Below, in pieces: positions 16,265 to 24,679 of a stretch of 64,000 bases of DNA (position 1 is its first letter; every line of letters starts with the position of its first letter). Source of the stretch: an uncultured Oscillospiraceae bacterium (GTDB lineage: Bacteria > Bacillota > Clostridia > Oscillospirales > Oscillospiraceae); assembly GCA_910588495.1 (NCBI GenBank), contig CAJUPU010000007.1, forward strand, positions 32,497 through 96,496. Reading direction: 5' to 3'. Made by a program: the position numbers and the translations under genes. The notes below the pieces were generated by a model. The model saw only the letters and a program-made list of their open reading frames with translations. It was not told the origin of the DNA and searched no databases.

Positions 16265-17473
16265 TCACCCTTGCTCCTTTTTGGGCAGGCGCCCGCCCCG
16301 GATCAGCTCCAGGGTGTCCGCCAGGGTCTCCACCTCCTGCACCTCCATCAGCTCGCCGATCAGCCGGTTGGATAGCAGGAAGCCCTCCGGGGTAAAATGC
16401 CACCGGCGGCCCGTCCGCGCCGCCCAGCCCTTCTGCTCGAATTCGGACAGCTTGGCCGCGATGGGGTCGAAGTTCATATAGTACTCCCGGCGGTACTCCC
16501 ACTCCTCGATGCCGTGGGTGGTGCGCAGCCGGAGCATGAGGTATTCGTTGCCCCGCTCCCGGCGGGGGATCTCGTCCATCTCGTCCACCAGCCTGCCGTC
16601 CCCCGTCGCCCCCCGGATGTAGCTCTCCAGGTCCCGGACGAAGGAGTAGCGGCAGCCGCCGAAGTCGGAGTGAGCCGCCGCCCCCAGCCCCACATAGGGC
16701 CGCCCCATCCAGTACTTCAGGTTGTGGCGGGACTGGCATCCCGTTTTGGAGAAGTTGGAGATCTCATACTGCTCGAAGCCCGCCTGGGCCAGCCGGCGCA
16801 CCGTCCAGAGATAGCGCTGGGCCTGCTCGTCGTCATCGGGGAGCCCCTCCCCCTCCGCCACCCGCCGGGCCAGGGGGGTGCCCTCCTCCACCGTCAGGCC
16901 GTAGCAGGACAGGTGCTCCGGCTCCAGGGCCAGCGCCGCCTCCACCGATGTGCGCCAGCTCCGGTCCGTCTGGCCGGGCAGGCCGTAGATCAGATCCAGG
17001 TTCAGGTTGCGGATCTTGGCGTTCCGGGCGGCTTTCACGGCCTGCTCCACCTGCTTGAAGGTGTGGGGACGGTGGACAGCGGCCAGTTCCCTGTCGCAGG
17101 CGGACTGCATCCCCATGGACAGCCGGTTCACCCCCGCCCGGCGCAGCCGCCTGAGCATCTTCTCGTCCACGCTGTCCGGGTTGGCCTCCAGGGTGAACTC
17201 CACGTCTTTCGACAGGGTGAAGCGCTTCTTCACCGCGCCGATCAGCTCGAGCAGCCGCTTCTCCCCGTACCAGGTGGGGGTGCCGCCGCCGATGTAGACG
17301 CTGTTCACCACCTGCTTCTTGGCCCGGGGGGCGGTGTCCAGGATCTGCTGGAGCAGCGCCCTCTGGTAGTCGTCCATCCGGTCATCCTGACCCGCCAGAG
17401 AATAAAAATCGCAGTAGTCGCATTTGCTCCGGCAGAACGGGATGTGCAGATACAGGCCCAACGAGTTTTCCAT
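16265..17473 (-). CDS. hemW: HemW-like radical SAM heme chaperone (coproporphyrinogen oxidase-like)
   Basis: The 402-residue protein opens with LGLYLHIPFCRSKCDYCDF, the C-X3-C-X2-C radical SAM motif of HemN/HemW proteins. VYIGGGTPTW, EFTLEANPDS and GVNRLSMGMQS follow, with a HemN C-terminal domain in the last 80 residues. The length near 400 and the lack of the longer HemN N-terminus favour HemW, which delivers heme, over an oxygen-independent coproporphyrinogen oxidase. ATG at 17473 follows an AGGGGGA site; the in-frame upstream extension covers the promoter region. The gene is single and divergent from the PAQR gene. Confidence 0.88.
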   Translation of the reverse strand: MENSLGLYLHIPFCRSKCDYCDFYSLAGQDDRMDDYQRALLQQILDTAPRAKKQVVNSVYIGGGTPTWYGEKRLLELIGAVKKRFTLSKDVEFTLEANPDSVDEKMLRRLRRAGVNRLSMGMQSACDRELAAVHRPHTFKQVEQAVKAARNAKIRNLNLDLIYGLPGQTDRSWRTSVEAALALEPEHLSCYGLTVEEGTPLARRVAEGEGLPDDDEQAQRYLWTVRRLAQAGFEQYEISNFSKTGCQSRHNLKYWMGRPYVGLGAAAHSDFGGCRYSFVRDLESYIRGATGDGRLVDEMDEIPRRERGNEYLMLRLRTTHGIEEWEYRREYYMNFDPIAAKLSEFEQKGWAARTGRRWHFTPEGFLLSNRLIGELMEVQEVETLADTLELIRGGRLPKKEQG

Positions 17474-17529
17474 GGTCGTCCCCCTCAAGGGCGGCGCCGG
17501 GCGGCGCGTTTCCCTCAATATCAAGAGGT

Positions 17530-17558
17530 ATTATACTCCGTTTTCCCGCAAGATTCAA
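17530..17558 (-). promoter_or_regulatory. Promoter for hemW
   Basis: TTGAAT (17553-17558) and TATAAT (17530-17535) on the minus strand, 17-base spacer. Confidence 0.75.
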
Positions 17559-17634
17559 TCCCCCTTGTTTCGACGGGAAGAAAAGTAATTTTTTGCTAAT
17601 ATGATTTTAATAATCATATTCCATAGTTCCGATA

Positions 17635-17663
17635 TTGACATCTCGGGCCAGACGTATTATACT
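17635..17663 (+). promoter_or_regulatory. Promoter for the PAQR/hemolysin III gene
   Basis: TTGACA (17635-17640) and TATACT (17658-17663), 17-base spacer, 26 bases before the start codon. Confidence 0.85.
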
Positions 17664-17689
17664 AACAGGTAAGAAAGGCGGTGTTCTGA

Positions 17690-18415
17690 ATGGAGCAGGC
17701 ATTATATCGCGATCCCTATGACCATCTCTCCCCGCGCAGGGCGCGTCCGGTGGAAAAGGGACGGGACCCATACGACGGTCTGCGGCCCTGGTCGGCCATC
17801 ACCCATGGCGTGGGGGCAGCGCTGGGGATGGCCGCCACCGTGGCGCTGGTGATGGGGGCGGCTCGGCTGGGCGATGTGTGGAAGATCGTTTCCTTCGCCG
17901 TCTACGGCCTGTCCATGGTGGGGCTGTATACCGCGTCCACCCTCTATCACTGCGTCAACACCACCGTCAACGGCCGGGTGGCCCTGCGCAAGGTGGACCA
18001 CACCTCGATCTATTTCCTCATCGCCGGGTCCTACACCCCGGTCTGTCTCACCGCCCTGCGGGGGGGCTGGGGCTGGTCGCTGTTCGGCGTGATCTGGGCG
18101 CTGGCCATCGCCGGGCTGGTGATGAGTCTCACCTGGATCGACTGTCCCCGGGTGGTCACCTCCACCATCTATATCGCCATGGGCTGGCTGGCCATCTTCG
18201 CCATCTACCCGCTGTGGCAGGTGCTGGGGCTGCGGGGGGTGGCCTGGCTGCTGGCGGGAGGCGTGCTGTACACCGTGGGCGGCGTGCTCTACGCCCTGAA
18301 GTGGCCGGGGCGGGACAATCCCCGGTTCGGGTGCCACGAGGTGTTCCACGTGTTCATCCTGCTGGGCTCCATCGCCCATTTCGTTATGATGTATCGGGTG
18401 CTGTTGCCGCTGTGA
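17690..18415 (+). CDS. PAQR/hemolysin III family membrane protein
   Basis: The 241-residue protein has about seven membrane helices and the PAQR family marks: an early HGVGAALGMAA, the DHTSIYFLIAGSYTP motif, and the C-terminal H-x3-H pattern GCHEVFHVFILLGSIAHF, which should bind a metal in the membrane. Bacterial members are named hemolysin III or YqfA-like, but a role in membrane homeostasis is more likely than toxicity. The N-terminal 30 residues are charged and variable. It stands alone between its own promoter and a hairpin. Confidence 0.88.
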   Translation: MEQALYRDPYDHLSPRRARPVEKGRDPYDGLRPWSAITHGVGAALGMAATVALVMGAARLGDVWKIVSFAVYGLSMVGLYTASTLYHCVNTTVNGRVALRKVDHTSIYFLIAGSYTPVCLTALRGGWGWSLFGVIWALAIAGLVMSLTWIDCPRVVTSTIYIAMGWLAIFAIYPLWQVLGLRGVAWLLAGGVLYTVGGVLYALKWPGRDNPRFGCHEVFHVFILLGSIAHFVMMYRVLLPL

Positions 18416-18435
18416 CCCGCTCTCCCTTGAACAGA

Positions 18436-18473
18436 AGAGCCCCGCCCAGGTTTGTTGGCCCGGGCGGGGCTCT
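18436..18473. terminator. Hairpin between convergent PAQR and trmB-fusion genes
   Basis: AGAGCCCCGCCC (18436-18447) pairs perfectly with GGGCGGGGCTCT (18462-18473). No T-run on either side. Confidence 0.6.
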
Positions 18474-18482
18474 CGCGGCTCG

Positions 18483-19604
18483 TCACAGGTCCAGCCGCAT
18501 ATAGATCGAGGACTCCAGCGGGCTGTCGTTATAGCGCTCGACCTGATAGAATCCGCGTTTTTCGTATAGATGGAGCGCGCCCTCCAGAAACGGGAGGGTG
18601 TCCAGCAGCATGTGGGAATACCCGATCTCCTTGGCGTCCTCTATGACCTTCTCCATCAGCTGCGCTCCAATTTTTTTGCCCCGGAACTCCGGCCTGACAT
18701 AGAGGCGCTTCATCTCGCAGCGTTCCCCGTCCAGCCTGCGCAGGCCGATACACCCCGCCGGGGCGCCCTCCCAATAGGCCAGATACAGCCGTCCGTCCGG
18801 CCCCCCGTATTTTGACTCCAGATGGTCCAGCTCCTCCTCATAGCGCTGGATGTCCAGATACGTTCGAAATCCGCTGTCCCCAGCGCTCAACATATCCGTA
18901 TACTCCCGGAACAGCGCGGCCACGTCCCTCCGGTGGACATATGCCGGGACGATCTCCAGCTCGGGCAGGGCCTCCATGGTGCCCACACAGCGGTTGATGG
19001 GGGTGCCCATGGCGTGGAACTTCTCCTCATAGTCGGTCATGACCCCCTGGACACCGTGCGCATGGAGGTCCCGGGTCACCTCGGACAGGGCGAAGCCCAC
19101 CTTGGGGAACTGGAAGAGAGACCACTCGAACAGGTCGTGGTTGTCCGTCTTGAAATGGATCTGCCCCCCCTCCTTGAGGACCCGGCGGTAGCCCCGGAGG
19201 AGATCCACATGGGTCAGGCGGCGGCGGGAGTGCTTCACCGACGGCCAGGGATCGCAGAAGTTGATGTAGATGAGGTCCACCTCGCCCGGGGCGAAATACC
19301 GGTCCAGGGCGGCGGCGTCGCCGTCGATGAAGAACACGTTGGTCAGGCCCAGCGCCCGGCACCGCTCCATGGCGATGACCATGGCGTCGGGCACCCGCTC
19401 CACCGCCACATATAAATCGTCCGGGTGGGCGGCGGCGGTCTCGGCGGTGAACCGGCCCTTGCCGCAGCCCAGCTCCAGCCGGAGGCGGACGGCGCCCGGC
19501 TTTCGCTCCCGCCAGCGGCCCCGTTCCATGGCCGGGTCCCGCACCAGCAGCGCCCCGCAGGCGTCCATCCGGGGGAGCAGATTTTTCTTCTTTCGCATCC
19601 GCAT
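18483..19604 (-). CDS. trmB: tRNA (guanine-N7)-methyltransferase fused to a GNAT acetyltransferase
   Basis: The 373-residue protein is almost twice the usual TrmB length. Residues 1-215 are TrmB: SAM site LELGCGKGRFT, FIDGDAA, the family block INFCDPWPSVKHSRRRLTH, and TDYEEKF. Residues about 225-373 form a GNAT domain with the acetyl-CoA loop VRPEFRGKKIGAQLMEKVI and a C-terminal LYEKRGFYQVERY. TrmB makes m7G46 in tRNA; the acetyltransferase substrate is unknown. No stop or frame break separates the halves, so it is one polypeptide. ATG at 19604 follows a GAGGTGG site; GTG at 19613 is also in frame. It is divergent from the tRNA-Pro region. Confidence 0.87.
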   Translation of the reverse strand: MRMRKKKNLLPRMDACGALLVRDPAMERGRWRERKPGAVRLRLELGCGKGRFTAETAAAHPDDLYVAVERVPDAMVIAMERCRALGLTNVFFIDGDAAALDRYFAPGEVDLIYINFCDPWPSVKHSRRRLTHVDLLRGYRRVLKEGGQIHFKTDNHDLFEWSLFQFPKVGFALSEVTRDLHAHGVQGVMTDYEEKFHAMGTPINRCVGTMEALPELEIVPAYVHRRDVAALFREYTDMLSAGDSGFRTYLDIQRYEEELDHLESKYGGPDGRLYLAYWEGAPAGCIGLRRLDGERCEMKRLYVRPEFRGKKIGAQLMEKVIEDAKEIGYSHMLLDTLPFLEGALHLYEKRGFYQVERYNDSPLESSIYMRLDL

Positions 19605-19633
19605 AGCGTCCACCTCATTTGTTTTTCCCGGGT

Positions 19634-19662
19634 ATCATACCATACCCTCTTGCAAAGCGCAA
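19634..19662 (-). promoter_or_regulatory. Promoter for the trmB fusion gene
   Basis: TTGCGC (19657-19662) and TATGAT (19634-19639) on the minus strand, 17-base spacer. It overlaps the -35 of the divergent tRNA-side promoter. Confidence 0.65.
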
Positions 19663-19678
19663 GGAAATCAGGTATAAT
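19650..19678 (+). promoter_or_regulatory. Promoter upstream of the tRNA-Pro region
   Basis: TTGCAA (19650-19655) and TATAAT (19673-19678), 17-base spacer. It would transcribe the tRNA fragment, the inverted-repeat element and probably tRNA-Pro. Confidence 0.75.
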
Positions 19679-19690
19679 AGTTAAGCTTGC

Positions 19691-19711
19691 AGCGCGCCTG
19701 CTTTGGGAGCA
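19691..19711 (+). pseudogene. tRNA-Pro fragment (D-arm to anticodon arm)
   Basis: These 21 bases are identical to 19924-19944 of the intact tRNA-Pro downstream and cover the end of the D-arm through most of the anticodon arm. The flanking bases do not match, so it is a duplicated or leftover piece. Confidence 0.8.
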
Positions 19712-19718
19712 CGGGCGG

Positions 19719-19889
19719 GTCTAGGCGCTGTTTGAAAATTGGAAATATGCCCGGCGGCGAGATATTTTTCGCTAGGCGAAGCCAATTTGACGCAGGAATA
19801 CTTGGTGTATTCCAAGGAAAATTGGCAAAGCATGGCGGAAAAAGAGCCGTCGTTTAGGTATGCTAACAATTTTCGAACGAACCCTAGGC
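19719..19889. repeat. 171-bp element with imperfect 23-bp terminal inverted repeats (MITE-like)
   Basis: The ends 19719-19741 and 19867-19889 are inverted repeats matching at 17 of 23 positions, including an 8-base inner run GAAAATTG/CAATTTTC and CTAGG/CCTAG near the tips. There is no credible protein inside. It sits between a tRNA-Pro fragment and the intact tRNA-Pro. It could be a miniature transposable element or a structured non-coding RNA; copy number elsewhere in the genome would tell. Confidence 0.6.
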
Positions 19890-19903
19890 AAAAAATTTCA
19901 TAT

Positions 19904-19979
<76 letters not shown>

Positions 19980-20209
19980 AAAGAACCGAACAGTTTAGAT
20001 GCCGCAGGCTGAACGCCTACGGCATCAACTGTTTCCGGGATTTTCACCCTCTCAAATTTCACAAGACGAACGACAGATGCCAACAAGCCATTTTGAGCGT
20101 CTGGCGGTATTTGAACCCGCACACCAAGGATACCAAAAAGGGCGCTGAACTCAATCGGACTGTAACTTGAATATCAGTCAAAGATTTATTATTCAAAAAA
20201 TGTATCGTT

Positions 20210-20253
20210 TTAGGGTAGCGCCCTTTTTCATTTGAAAAAGGGCGCTACCCTAA
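20210..20253. repeat. Perfect 21-bp inverted repeat with 2-base loop
   Basis: 20210-20230 is the exact reverse complement of 20233-20253. It contains the sequence GGGTAGCGCCC. It could form a very stable hairpin or a cruciform, or be a protein-binding palindrome at the edge of the array. Confidence 0.8.
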
Positions 20254-20273
20254 GCAACAACTGTACCCAACAG

Positions 20274-20309
20274 GGCCGTGATTCTTCACTGAAGGATCAC
20301 GGCCTTTTT
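20274..20309 (+). terminator. Terminator in the leader of the ArdA array
   Basis: GGCCGTGAT (20274-20282) pairs with ATCACGGCC (20296-20304), followed by five T. Its position just upstream of the first ribosome site suggests attenuation or anti-termination control. Confidence 0.75.
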
Positions 20310-20334
20310 ATTTTCTCGAAAGGATGTGTCGAAC

Positions 20335-21414
20335 ATGATCTTCAAAGCAGTTATCAGCAGCAAGACCGAACCCGAACTGGGTCAGGCCACCATCCCCTTC
20401 CCCATCCCGGACAGCGAATACGACCACACCATCGGCCTGCTGGAGGACATGGGCATCGGCTCCCCCACCGCCCAAGACTGCCGGGTGGACGGGCTGGACA
20501 GCACGTACCCCATCCTCAACCGGCTGGTGGCCCAGAGCGTCAATGTGGACGAGCTGGACTATCTGGCCAAACGGCTGGACAGCTTCTGCCAAGATGAGAA
20601 CGAAAAATTTCAGGCCATGGCCTCCAAGCTGAACCTGTCCAGTATCAAGGACTTTATCAACCTCACCTTCTGCTGCCAGCAGGCCACGGTGATCACTGAT
20701 TTCTCTAACCTGGAGCAGACGGGCAAAGGCCACGCTCTGACCGTCAACGGCGGTTCTATGCCGGTAGAGGAGTTCGACAAAGTGGATGGCCAAGCGGTAG
20801 CCCTCGACCTGATCCAGAGCGGCGCCGGGGTGGTCACCCCGTATGGCGTCGTGTATGACAACGGCATGAAGCTGGAGCAGCTTTACGACGGGCGACACTT
20901 CCCGGCATACCTCTACCAAATGCCCGAGCTGATGATCGAGATCAAGTCCGAGGAGGATGGTGAGGCCACCGGGTATCTCTATCTTCCATCTTCGGATCGG
21001 CAGATCCAGAGGACTCTGATGCGGGCGGGGAGCGGTCCGGAGGGCTTTCGGATGGAAATCGCTATGGACGAGCTGCCCCCGCAGGTGTCCAACATGGTCA
21101 GTCCCACCCGCGACGGCCTGGATGACCTCAACGCGCTGTGCCGGGCTGTCGAACCGCTGAGTGCGGAGGAGCGGAAGAAACTGGAGGCGGTGGTGCTGTT
21201 GGCCCAGCCCAAATACGCCGACGAAGTGCGCCAGCTGGCGGAAAACCTGGATCAGTTCGACTTCGTGCCCAAATCGGACAGGCCGGAGGCGGACAGCGCC
21301 CTCACCGAGCTGGGCTATGTGTCCTACCACGGCAGCCTGACACTGGATGAGCTGATGATGGAGGATCCCACGGAGCGGCACCAGCGGGAGCAAGAGATGG
21401 GGGGTATGGCGTAA
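20335..21414 (+). CDS. ArdA-like antirestriction protein, two-module (copy 1)
   Basis: The 359-residue acidic protein resembles Firmicutes ArdA antirestriction proteins, DNA mimics that block type I restriction enzymes during conjugation. The ArdA-like motif VDELDYLAKRLDSF is followed by SIKDFINLTFCCQQATVI. A similar module appears again in the second half (LDDLNALCRAVEPLSAEERKKLEA, then LAENLDQFDFVP). Tn916-type ArdA is about 166 residues, so this looks like a doubled form. ATG at 20335 is chosen with AAGGA 10 bases upstream. It ends in EQEMGGMA, a tail shared in kind with neighbours. The stop overlaps the next start by one base. The ArdA call is by pattern, not by search. Confidence 0.7.
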   Translation: MIFKAVISSKTEPELGQATIPFPIPDSEYDHTIGLLEDMGIGSPTAQDCRVDGLDSTYPILNRLVAQSVNVDELDYLAKRLDSFCQDENEKFQAMASKLNLSSIKDFINLTFCCQQATVITDFSNLEQTGKGHALTVNGGSMPVEEFDKVDGQAVALDLIQSGAGVVTPYGVVYDNGMKLEQLYDGRHFPAYLYQMPELMIEIKSEEDGEATGYLYLPSSDRQIQRTLMRAGSGPEGFRMEIAMDELPPQVSNMVSPTRDGLDDLNALCRAVEPLSAEERKKLEAVVLLAQPKYADEVRQLAENLDQFDFVPKSDRPEADSALTELGYVSYHGSLTLDELMMEDPTERHQREQEMGGMA

Positions 21415-22517
21415 TGGATATTTTCGTTTCCAAGGGAGAGCATGATCACGAAGTCTGCATCCGGCTTCCCGCCGCCCCTGACATGATCTGGCCCATGCTC
21501 ACCGAATTGGACCGCTGCAGCGTAAGCGGCGGCCCTGCCAAGATCACAGGCACCTCCCTGTTCTTGAACCTCGCCCAGTATATCAGCGGCGCGGATTTGG
21601 AGGAGGAAGCCGACATTCGGAGGCTGAACGTATTGGCAGGAATGGTGGACGGCATGAGCGTCAAGGACCAGCAGCTTCTTTCCGGCGCACTGGATGCCGA
21701 GAGCGTCAACGGGTTAGACGATGTCCTACGCGTTGTCTACAGCCTGGGCCAATACGAGTTCATTGAGGGCGTCACCACAGATAAGGAGCTGGGCGGCTGG
21801 CTGGTGGAGCATGGGCTGGCAGAAGTTGATTTTCCCAAGGATACCTGGCCCTACCTGGACTACGCCGGGATCGGCAGGTCATACTACGCCGACCACGGCG
21901 GAGCGTACACACCCAGCGGCTACGTGAAGCGCCGGGAGGCTGTTCAGATGCAGGCGGAGGAAACCCGCCCCACCTTCGCCCTCACCCTGGTCTCCCCCAC
22001 CAGCACCTGCCGTCTGGGGCTGCCCGCCGCGGATGACGAACTGGAGCAGGCAAAAAGGGCGCTGCGGCTGGATGATCTGGGCAGCGCCGTCATCAAAAAC
22101 GTAGAGATCGACTATCCATGGGCGCATCTGCTTGATATGGATTCCATTACGCTGCAAGACGCCCACATCTTGGCCAAATGCGTCCAGGAGATGACAGCAC
22201 AGGAGCTGAGGGTGTTCGGCGCGGTCTTGGAGGCAGAGCAGCCCAGCTCCTTCTCTGATGCCAACCTCACCGCAATGTATCTTGACGATTATGAACTGGT
22301 GGAGGACAGCGAGAGGGAATATGGCCGGGAGGCCCTGCGCAAAGCTGGTGCGGATGACGAGATCCTGGATATGCTGGACGGTTTCACCGATTTCGACGCC
22401 CTGGGCCGGTCTGAGATGGAAGCGGACGGAGTGCGGGAAACCAGCTTCGGCCATGTGCGCCGCCTCAGCGCCCCCTGGCCCGAGCATGGGCCGGAGATGG
22501 GCCAGACGATGGGATAA
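21414..22517 (+). CDS. ArdA-like antirestriction protein, two-module (copy 2)
   Basis: The 367-residue acidic protein has the module IRRLNVLAGMVDGMSVKDQQ, then VYSLGQYEFIEGVTTDKELG and the signature LDYAGIGRSYYADHGGAYT followed by SGYVKRRE. This signature recurs in the later copies. A second module is seen at LQDAHILAKCVQEMTAQELR and AMYLDDYEL. It starts on the last base of copy 1, using the GGM-coding bases of copy 1 as its ribosome site. It ends HGPEMGQTMG. The role proposed is protection of incoming DNA from host restriction. Confidence 0.7.
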   Translation: MDIFVSKGEHDHEVCIRLPAAPDMIWPMLTELDRCSVSGGPAKITGTSLFLNLAQYISGADLEEEADIRRLNVLAGMVDGMSVKDQQLLSGALDAESVNGLDDVLRVVYSLGQYEFIEGVTTDKELGGWLVEHGLAEVDFPKDTWPYLDYAGIGRSYYADHGGAYTPSGYVKRREAVQMQAEETRPTFALTLVSPTSTCRLGLPAADDELEQAKRALRLDDLGSAVIKNVEIDYPWAHLLDMDSITLQDAHILAKCVQEMTAQELRVFGAVLEAEQPSSFSDANLTAMYLDDYELVEDSEREYGREALRKAGADDEILDMLDGFTDFDALGRSEMEADGVRETSFGHVRRLSAPWPEHGPEMGQTMG

Positions 22518-22584
22518 TGTCAGTAGACTTTCCCGCAAAAGTGTGGTAGTTGTTGTGTCAAACGAATCGAAGGGAGAATACACA

Positions 22585-23382
22585 ATGGCAGTGAATATTT
22601 TCAAGGACAAGCTGCGGCACGCCCAGTTGTTCGGCAAGCCCGTGCTTGCTGCCGATCAGCCGATCCCCCGGGAAACAGTGCCGGACGGGTGGTATTGCTA
22701 CGATATGCGGGGGACGGGCAGTGACCCCGCCGCCCACGCCGAGCTGGTGGACTACACCAGCTATTACCACAGCGGCACCGTCCTCTCCCCCAAGCCGCTG
22801 AAGCGGCCCACCACCAAAGCCAGACGGATCGGGAAGGGGGACTATTTCCTCCACGGGGAGGAGATGGATCTGGAAGCCTTCTGCGATGAGTATGGCCTGG
22901 ACGTCCCGGACGACCCAATCAAATTTGAGATGCGTCCCGCTTCGCCCGATGAAGCGGGACTTTTTTACGCCCTGCCCGCTGAAAAGGATGAGGAGCTGGG
23001 TGCTATTGGCCACGTCCGCATCGACTTCGGGCGTGACGGGGACGAGTTCTGGCATACCTGGTGGCCGCGTGGCCCCGAGGGGCTGAACACCCCGGAGTTC
23101 AAGGAGGAACTGGGCCAGATCATGGGCCAGCTGCGCCGGAGCGTGCTGAAGGATTTTTCCACCATGTTCCGCCTGTGCCATATCGGCGGCGGAGAAATCG
23201 GCGGCACCGCGGCCCGGAACTACGGCTTCGTGCTGGAAACGGAGCGGTACCGCTACTGCCTGCGCTGCAACCCGGTGCGCGGGGACTACCAAGCCTATCT
23301 GACCTGCTTCGACCTGCGCCAGCAGGAACTGAACCAGGTTCGGGAGCAGGACAGCGGCCCGGTGCTGGGCGGCATGGGCTGA
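22585..23382 (+). CDS. LPD28-domain conjugative-element accessory protein
   Basis: The 265-residue protein has an N-terminal LPD28-like domain (large polyvalent protein-associated): PIPRETVPDGWYCYDMRGTG, then YYHSGTVLSPKPLK. A second region (GHVRIDFGRDGDEFWHTWWP) is known to me from accessory proteins of Firmicutes integrative elements but without a function. LPD domains are found in large phage and conjugative-element proteins thought to enter recipients with DNA. The start has an AAGGGAGA site. The tail is DSGPVLGGMG. The gap to the next gene is 30 bases. Confidence 0.65.
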   Translation: MAVNIFKDKLRHAQLFGKPVLAADQPIPRETVPDGWYCYDMRGTGSDPAAHAELVDYTSYYHSGTVLSPKPLKRPTTKARRIGKGDYFLHGEEMDLEAFCDEYGLDVPDDPIKFEMRPASPDEAGLFYALPAEKDEELGAIGHVRIDFGRDGDEFWHTWWPRGPEGLNTPEFKEELGQIMGQLRRSVLKDFSTMFRLCHIGGGEIGGTAARNYGFVLETERYRYCLRCNPVRGDYQAYLTCFDLRQQELNQVREQDSGPVLGGMG

Positions 23383-23412
23383 ACCGATACATAAAAAAGG
23401 AGGTTTTGCAAT

Positions 23413-24138
23413 ATGAGCGACAAATTTTTCCCTGAACTGGCCCGCCGCCTGAAGCGGGAGGGCATCTCCACCGGGCCGGTGGAGCAGGAGCGTCTGCCGG
23501 TGCTGCTGGATGGACAAGAGGTCATGGCGGTGGCCCCGGGCGGGACGATTTTCCTCATGCCTGAGACAGCGGACACCCGGCCGGTGGTGGACGTCTATGG
23601 CACAGTGGCGGGGATCAGCGCCCAGGTTCACGAGTACACGGAAGCCATGGCTGCCGCCCCGCCGCTGGCAGCGGAGGGGCTCCACGAGGGGTTCCGGCTG
23701 CTGGCGGATTTCAACGGTGTGGTTCTCGCCGGACAGGAGCTGGATCAGGGCTGGGGGTACAAGTTCGTCACCTGGGCGCGCAGCCCGGATCGTACCGCCG
23801 TGGCCCATGGCCACTACTATGACGGCGGTGACAGCTATGAGGCCGCCAAGCTGGACTTCGCCTGCCGCGCCGGGCTGGTGGACGACCACCGCCAGTTCAC
23901 CGATGAGCAGCTCACCGAGGTGTACCGCTGCATCGCGGAAATCTTGGACAGCGGTTACCCCATCACCAGGGAACGGGAGAAAACGCTGACAACCACCATG
24001 GAGCAGATTTCCGCCAGCGTGGACAATTTGGACGAGCGCGTCAGCCTGTCCAACCAGCGGGAACTGGAGGCGATGGAGCAGCACGGGCCGGAGATGCCGG
24101 AGGACATTCACAACCAAGGAGGTATGCGCTTTGAATAA
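23413..24138 (+). CDS. Mobile-element accessory protein of unknown function
   Basis: The 241-residue protein is acidic and soluble. The N-terminal third (ELARRLKREGISTGP and LPVLLDGQEVMAVAPGG) and the central WGYKFVTWARSPD suggest an alpha/beta fold, but I recognise no catalytic motif. The C-terminal quarter is helical. It ends EDIHNQGGMRFE, fitting the array tail. The last 8 bases overlap the next gene, which starts with TTG and uses GGAGG inside this tail. Confidence 0.6.
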   Translation: MSDKFFPELARRLKREGISTGPVEQERLPVLLDGQEVMAVAPGGTIFLMPETADTRPVVDVYGTVAGISAQVHEYTEAMAAAPPLAAEGLHEGFRLLADFNGVVLAGQELDQGWGYKFVTWARSPDRTAVAHGHYYDGGDSYEAAKLDFACRAGLVDDHRQFTDEQLTEVYRCIAEILDSGYPITREREKTLTTTMEQISASVDNLDERVSLSNQRELEAMEQHGPEMPEDIHNQGGMRFE

Positions 24139-24679
24139 CACAGAAAAAACGGCAGCGACCCCGCAGGGGGCCGGAAAATCCTATACGGTAGAGGAGCTTC
24201 TCACCCTGATGGGGCCTGAATTTCAGAGACAGAAGGACGTCATGCGCCAGTGCATCGCCGGTCTCACGGAATACGCCGCCCAACTGGCAGTACGGGGCCA
24301 CGAGGATCAACTCCCCCGGCTCCGTATGGTCTGCATCGAGATGGCGGAGTTTTGGGGGCTGGCTGAGGATGATACGCCGGAAGGCGCTCGGAACATGGCG
24401 GAGCAGTACGGCAGCGCCTTCGACCACGCGGTGTCAACCGCCCGAGGCACCGGCTGTGCGCCAGGCCTGGGTGAGCAGGCTGTACAAAACACCCTCGCAG
24501 GTTTGGAACTCTACGCCCGGGAGCTGCGGGCCAACGATGAGGGGCTGGAGGATTGGGCTGTGGAGTGCGAGATCCTCGCGGACGATCTGGAGGAATTTGC
24601 GGCACGGTCCGGGCCGGAGGAGCTGGAAGCGGCGGAGCAGCAGGCGGACAGCGGGCCGGGAATGGGGATGTCGCCGTGA
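24131..24679 (+). CDS. Small acidic helical accessory protein, TTG start
   Basis: The 182-residue protein is predicted to be mainly alpha-helical and acidic (YTVEELLTLMGPEF, LEDWAVECEILADDLEEFAA). No family is recognised. The TTG start is chosen because AGGAGG lies 7 bases upstream inside the previous gene and no ATG fits better. The tail is DSGPGMGMSP. The following gene starts with GTG overlapping this stop. Confidence 0.6.
   Translation: MNNTEKTAATPQGAGKSYTVEELLTLMGPEFQRQKDVMRQCIAGLTEYAAQLAVRGHEDQLPRLRMVCIEMAEFWGLAEDDTPEGARNMAEQYGSAFDHAVSTARGTGCAPGLGEQAVQNTLAGLELYARELRANDEGLEDWAVECEILADDLEEFAARSGPEELEAAEQQADSGPGMGMSP

Larger units (their letters stand above)
19980..20334 (+). promoter_or_regulatory. 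Leader/junction region with three hairpins before the ArdA array
   Basis: No gene is seen. Contents in order: a hairpin pairing AACAGTT, GATGCCG and AGGC (19989-20033), which may end the tRNA transcript; a T-arm-like scrap read on the minus strand near 20108-20130; a weak TTGAAT-N17-TATTCA promoter candidate (20168-20196); a perfect 21-base inverted repeat (20210-20253); and a terminator (20274-20309) only 25 bases before the first ArdA start. Confidence 0.55.

Noticed and set aside
20108..20130. T-arm-like sequence on the minus strand (also near 32430)
   Set aside because: Only a T-loop resemblance; no acceptor or anticodon stem could be built, so not called as tRNA.
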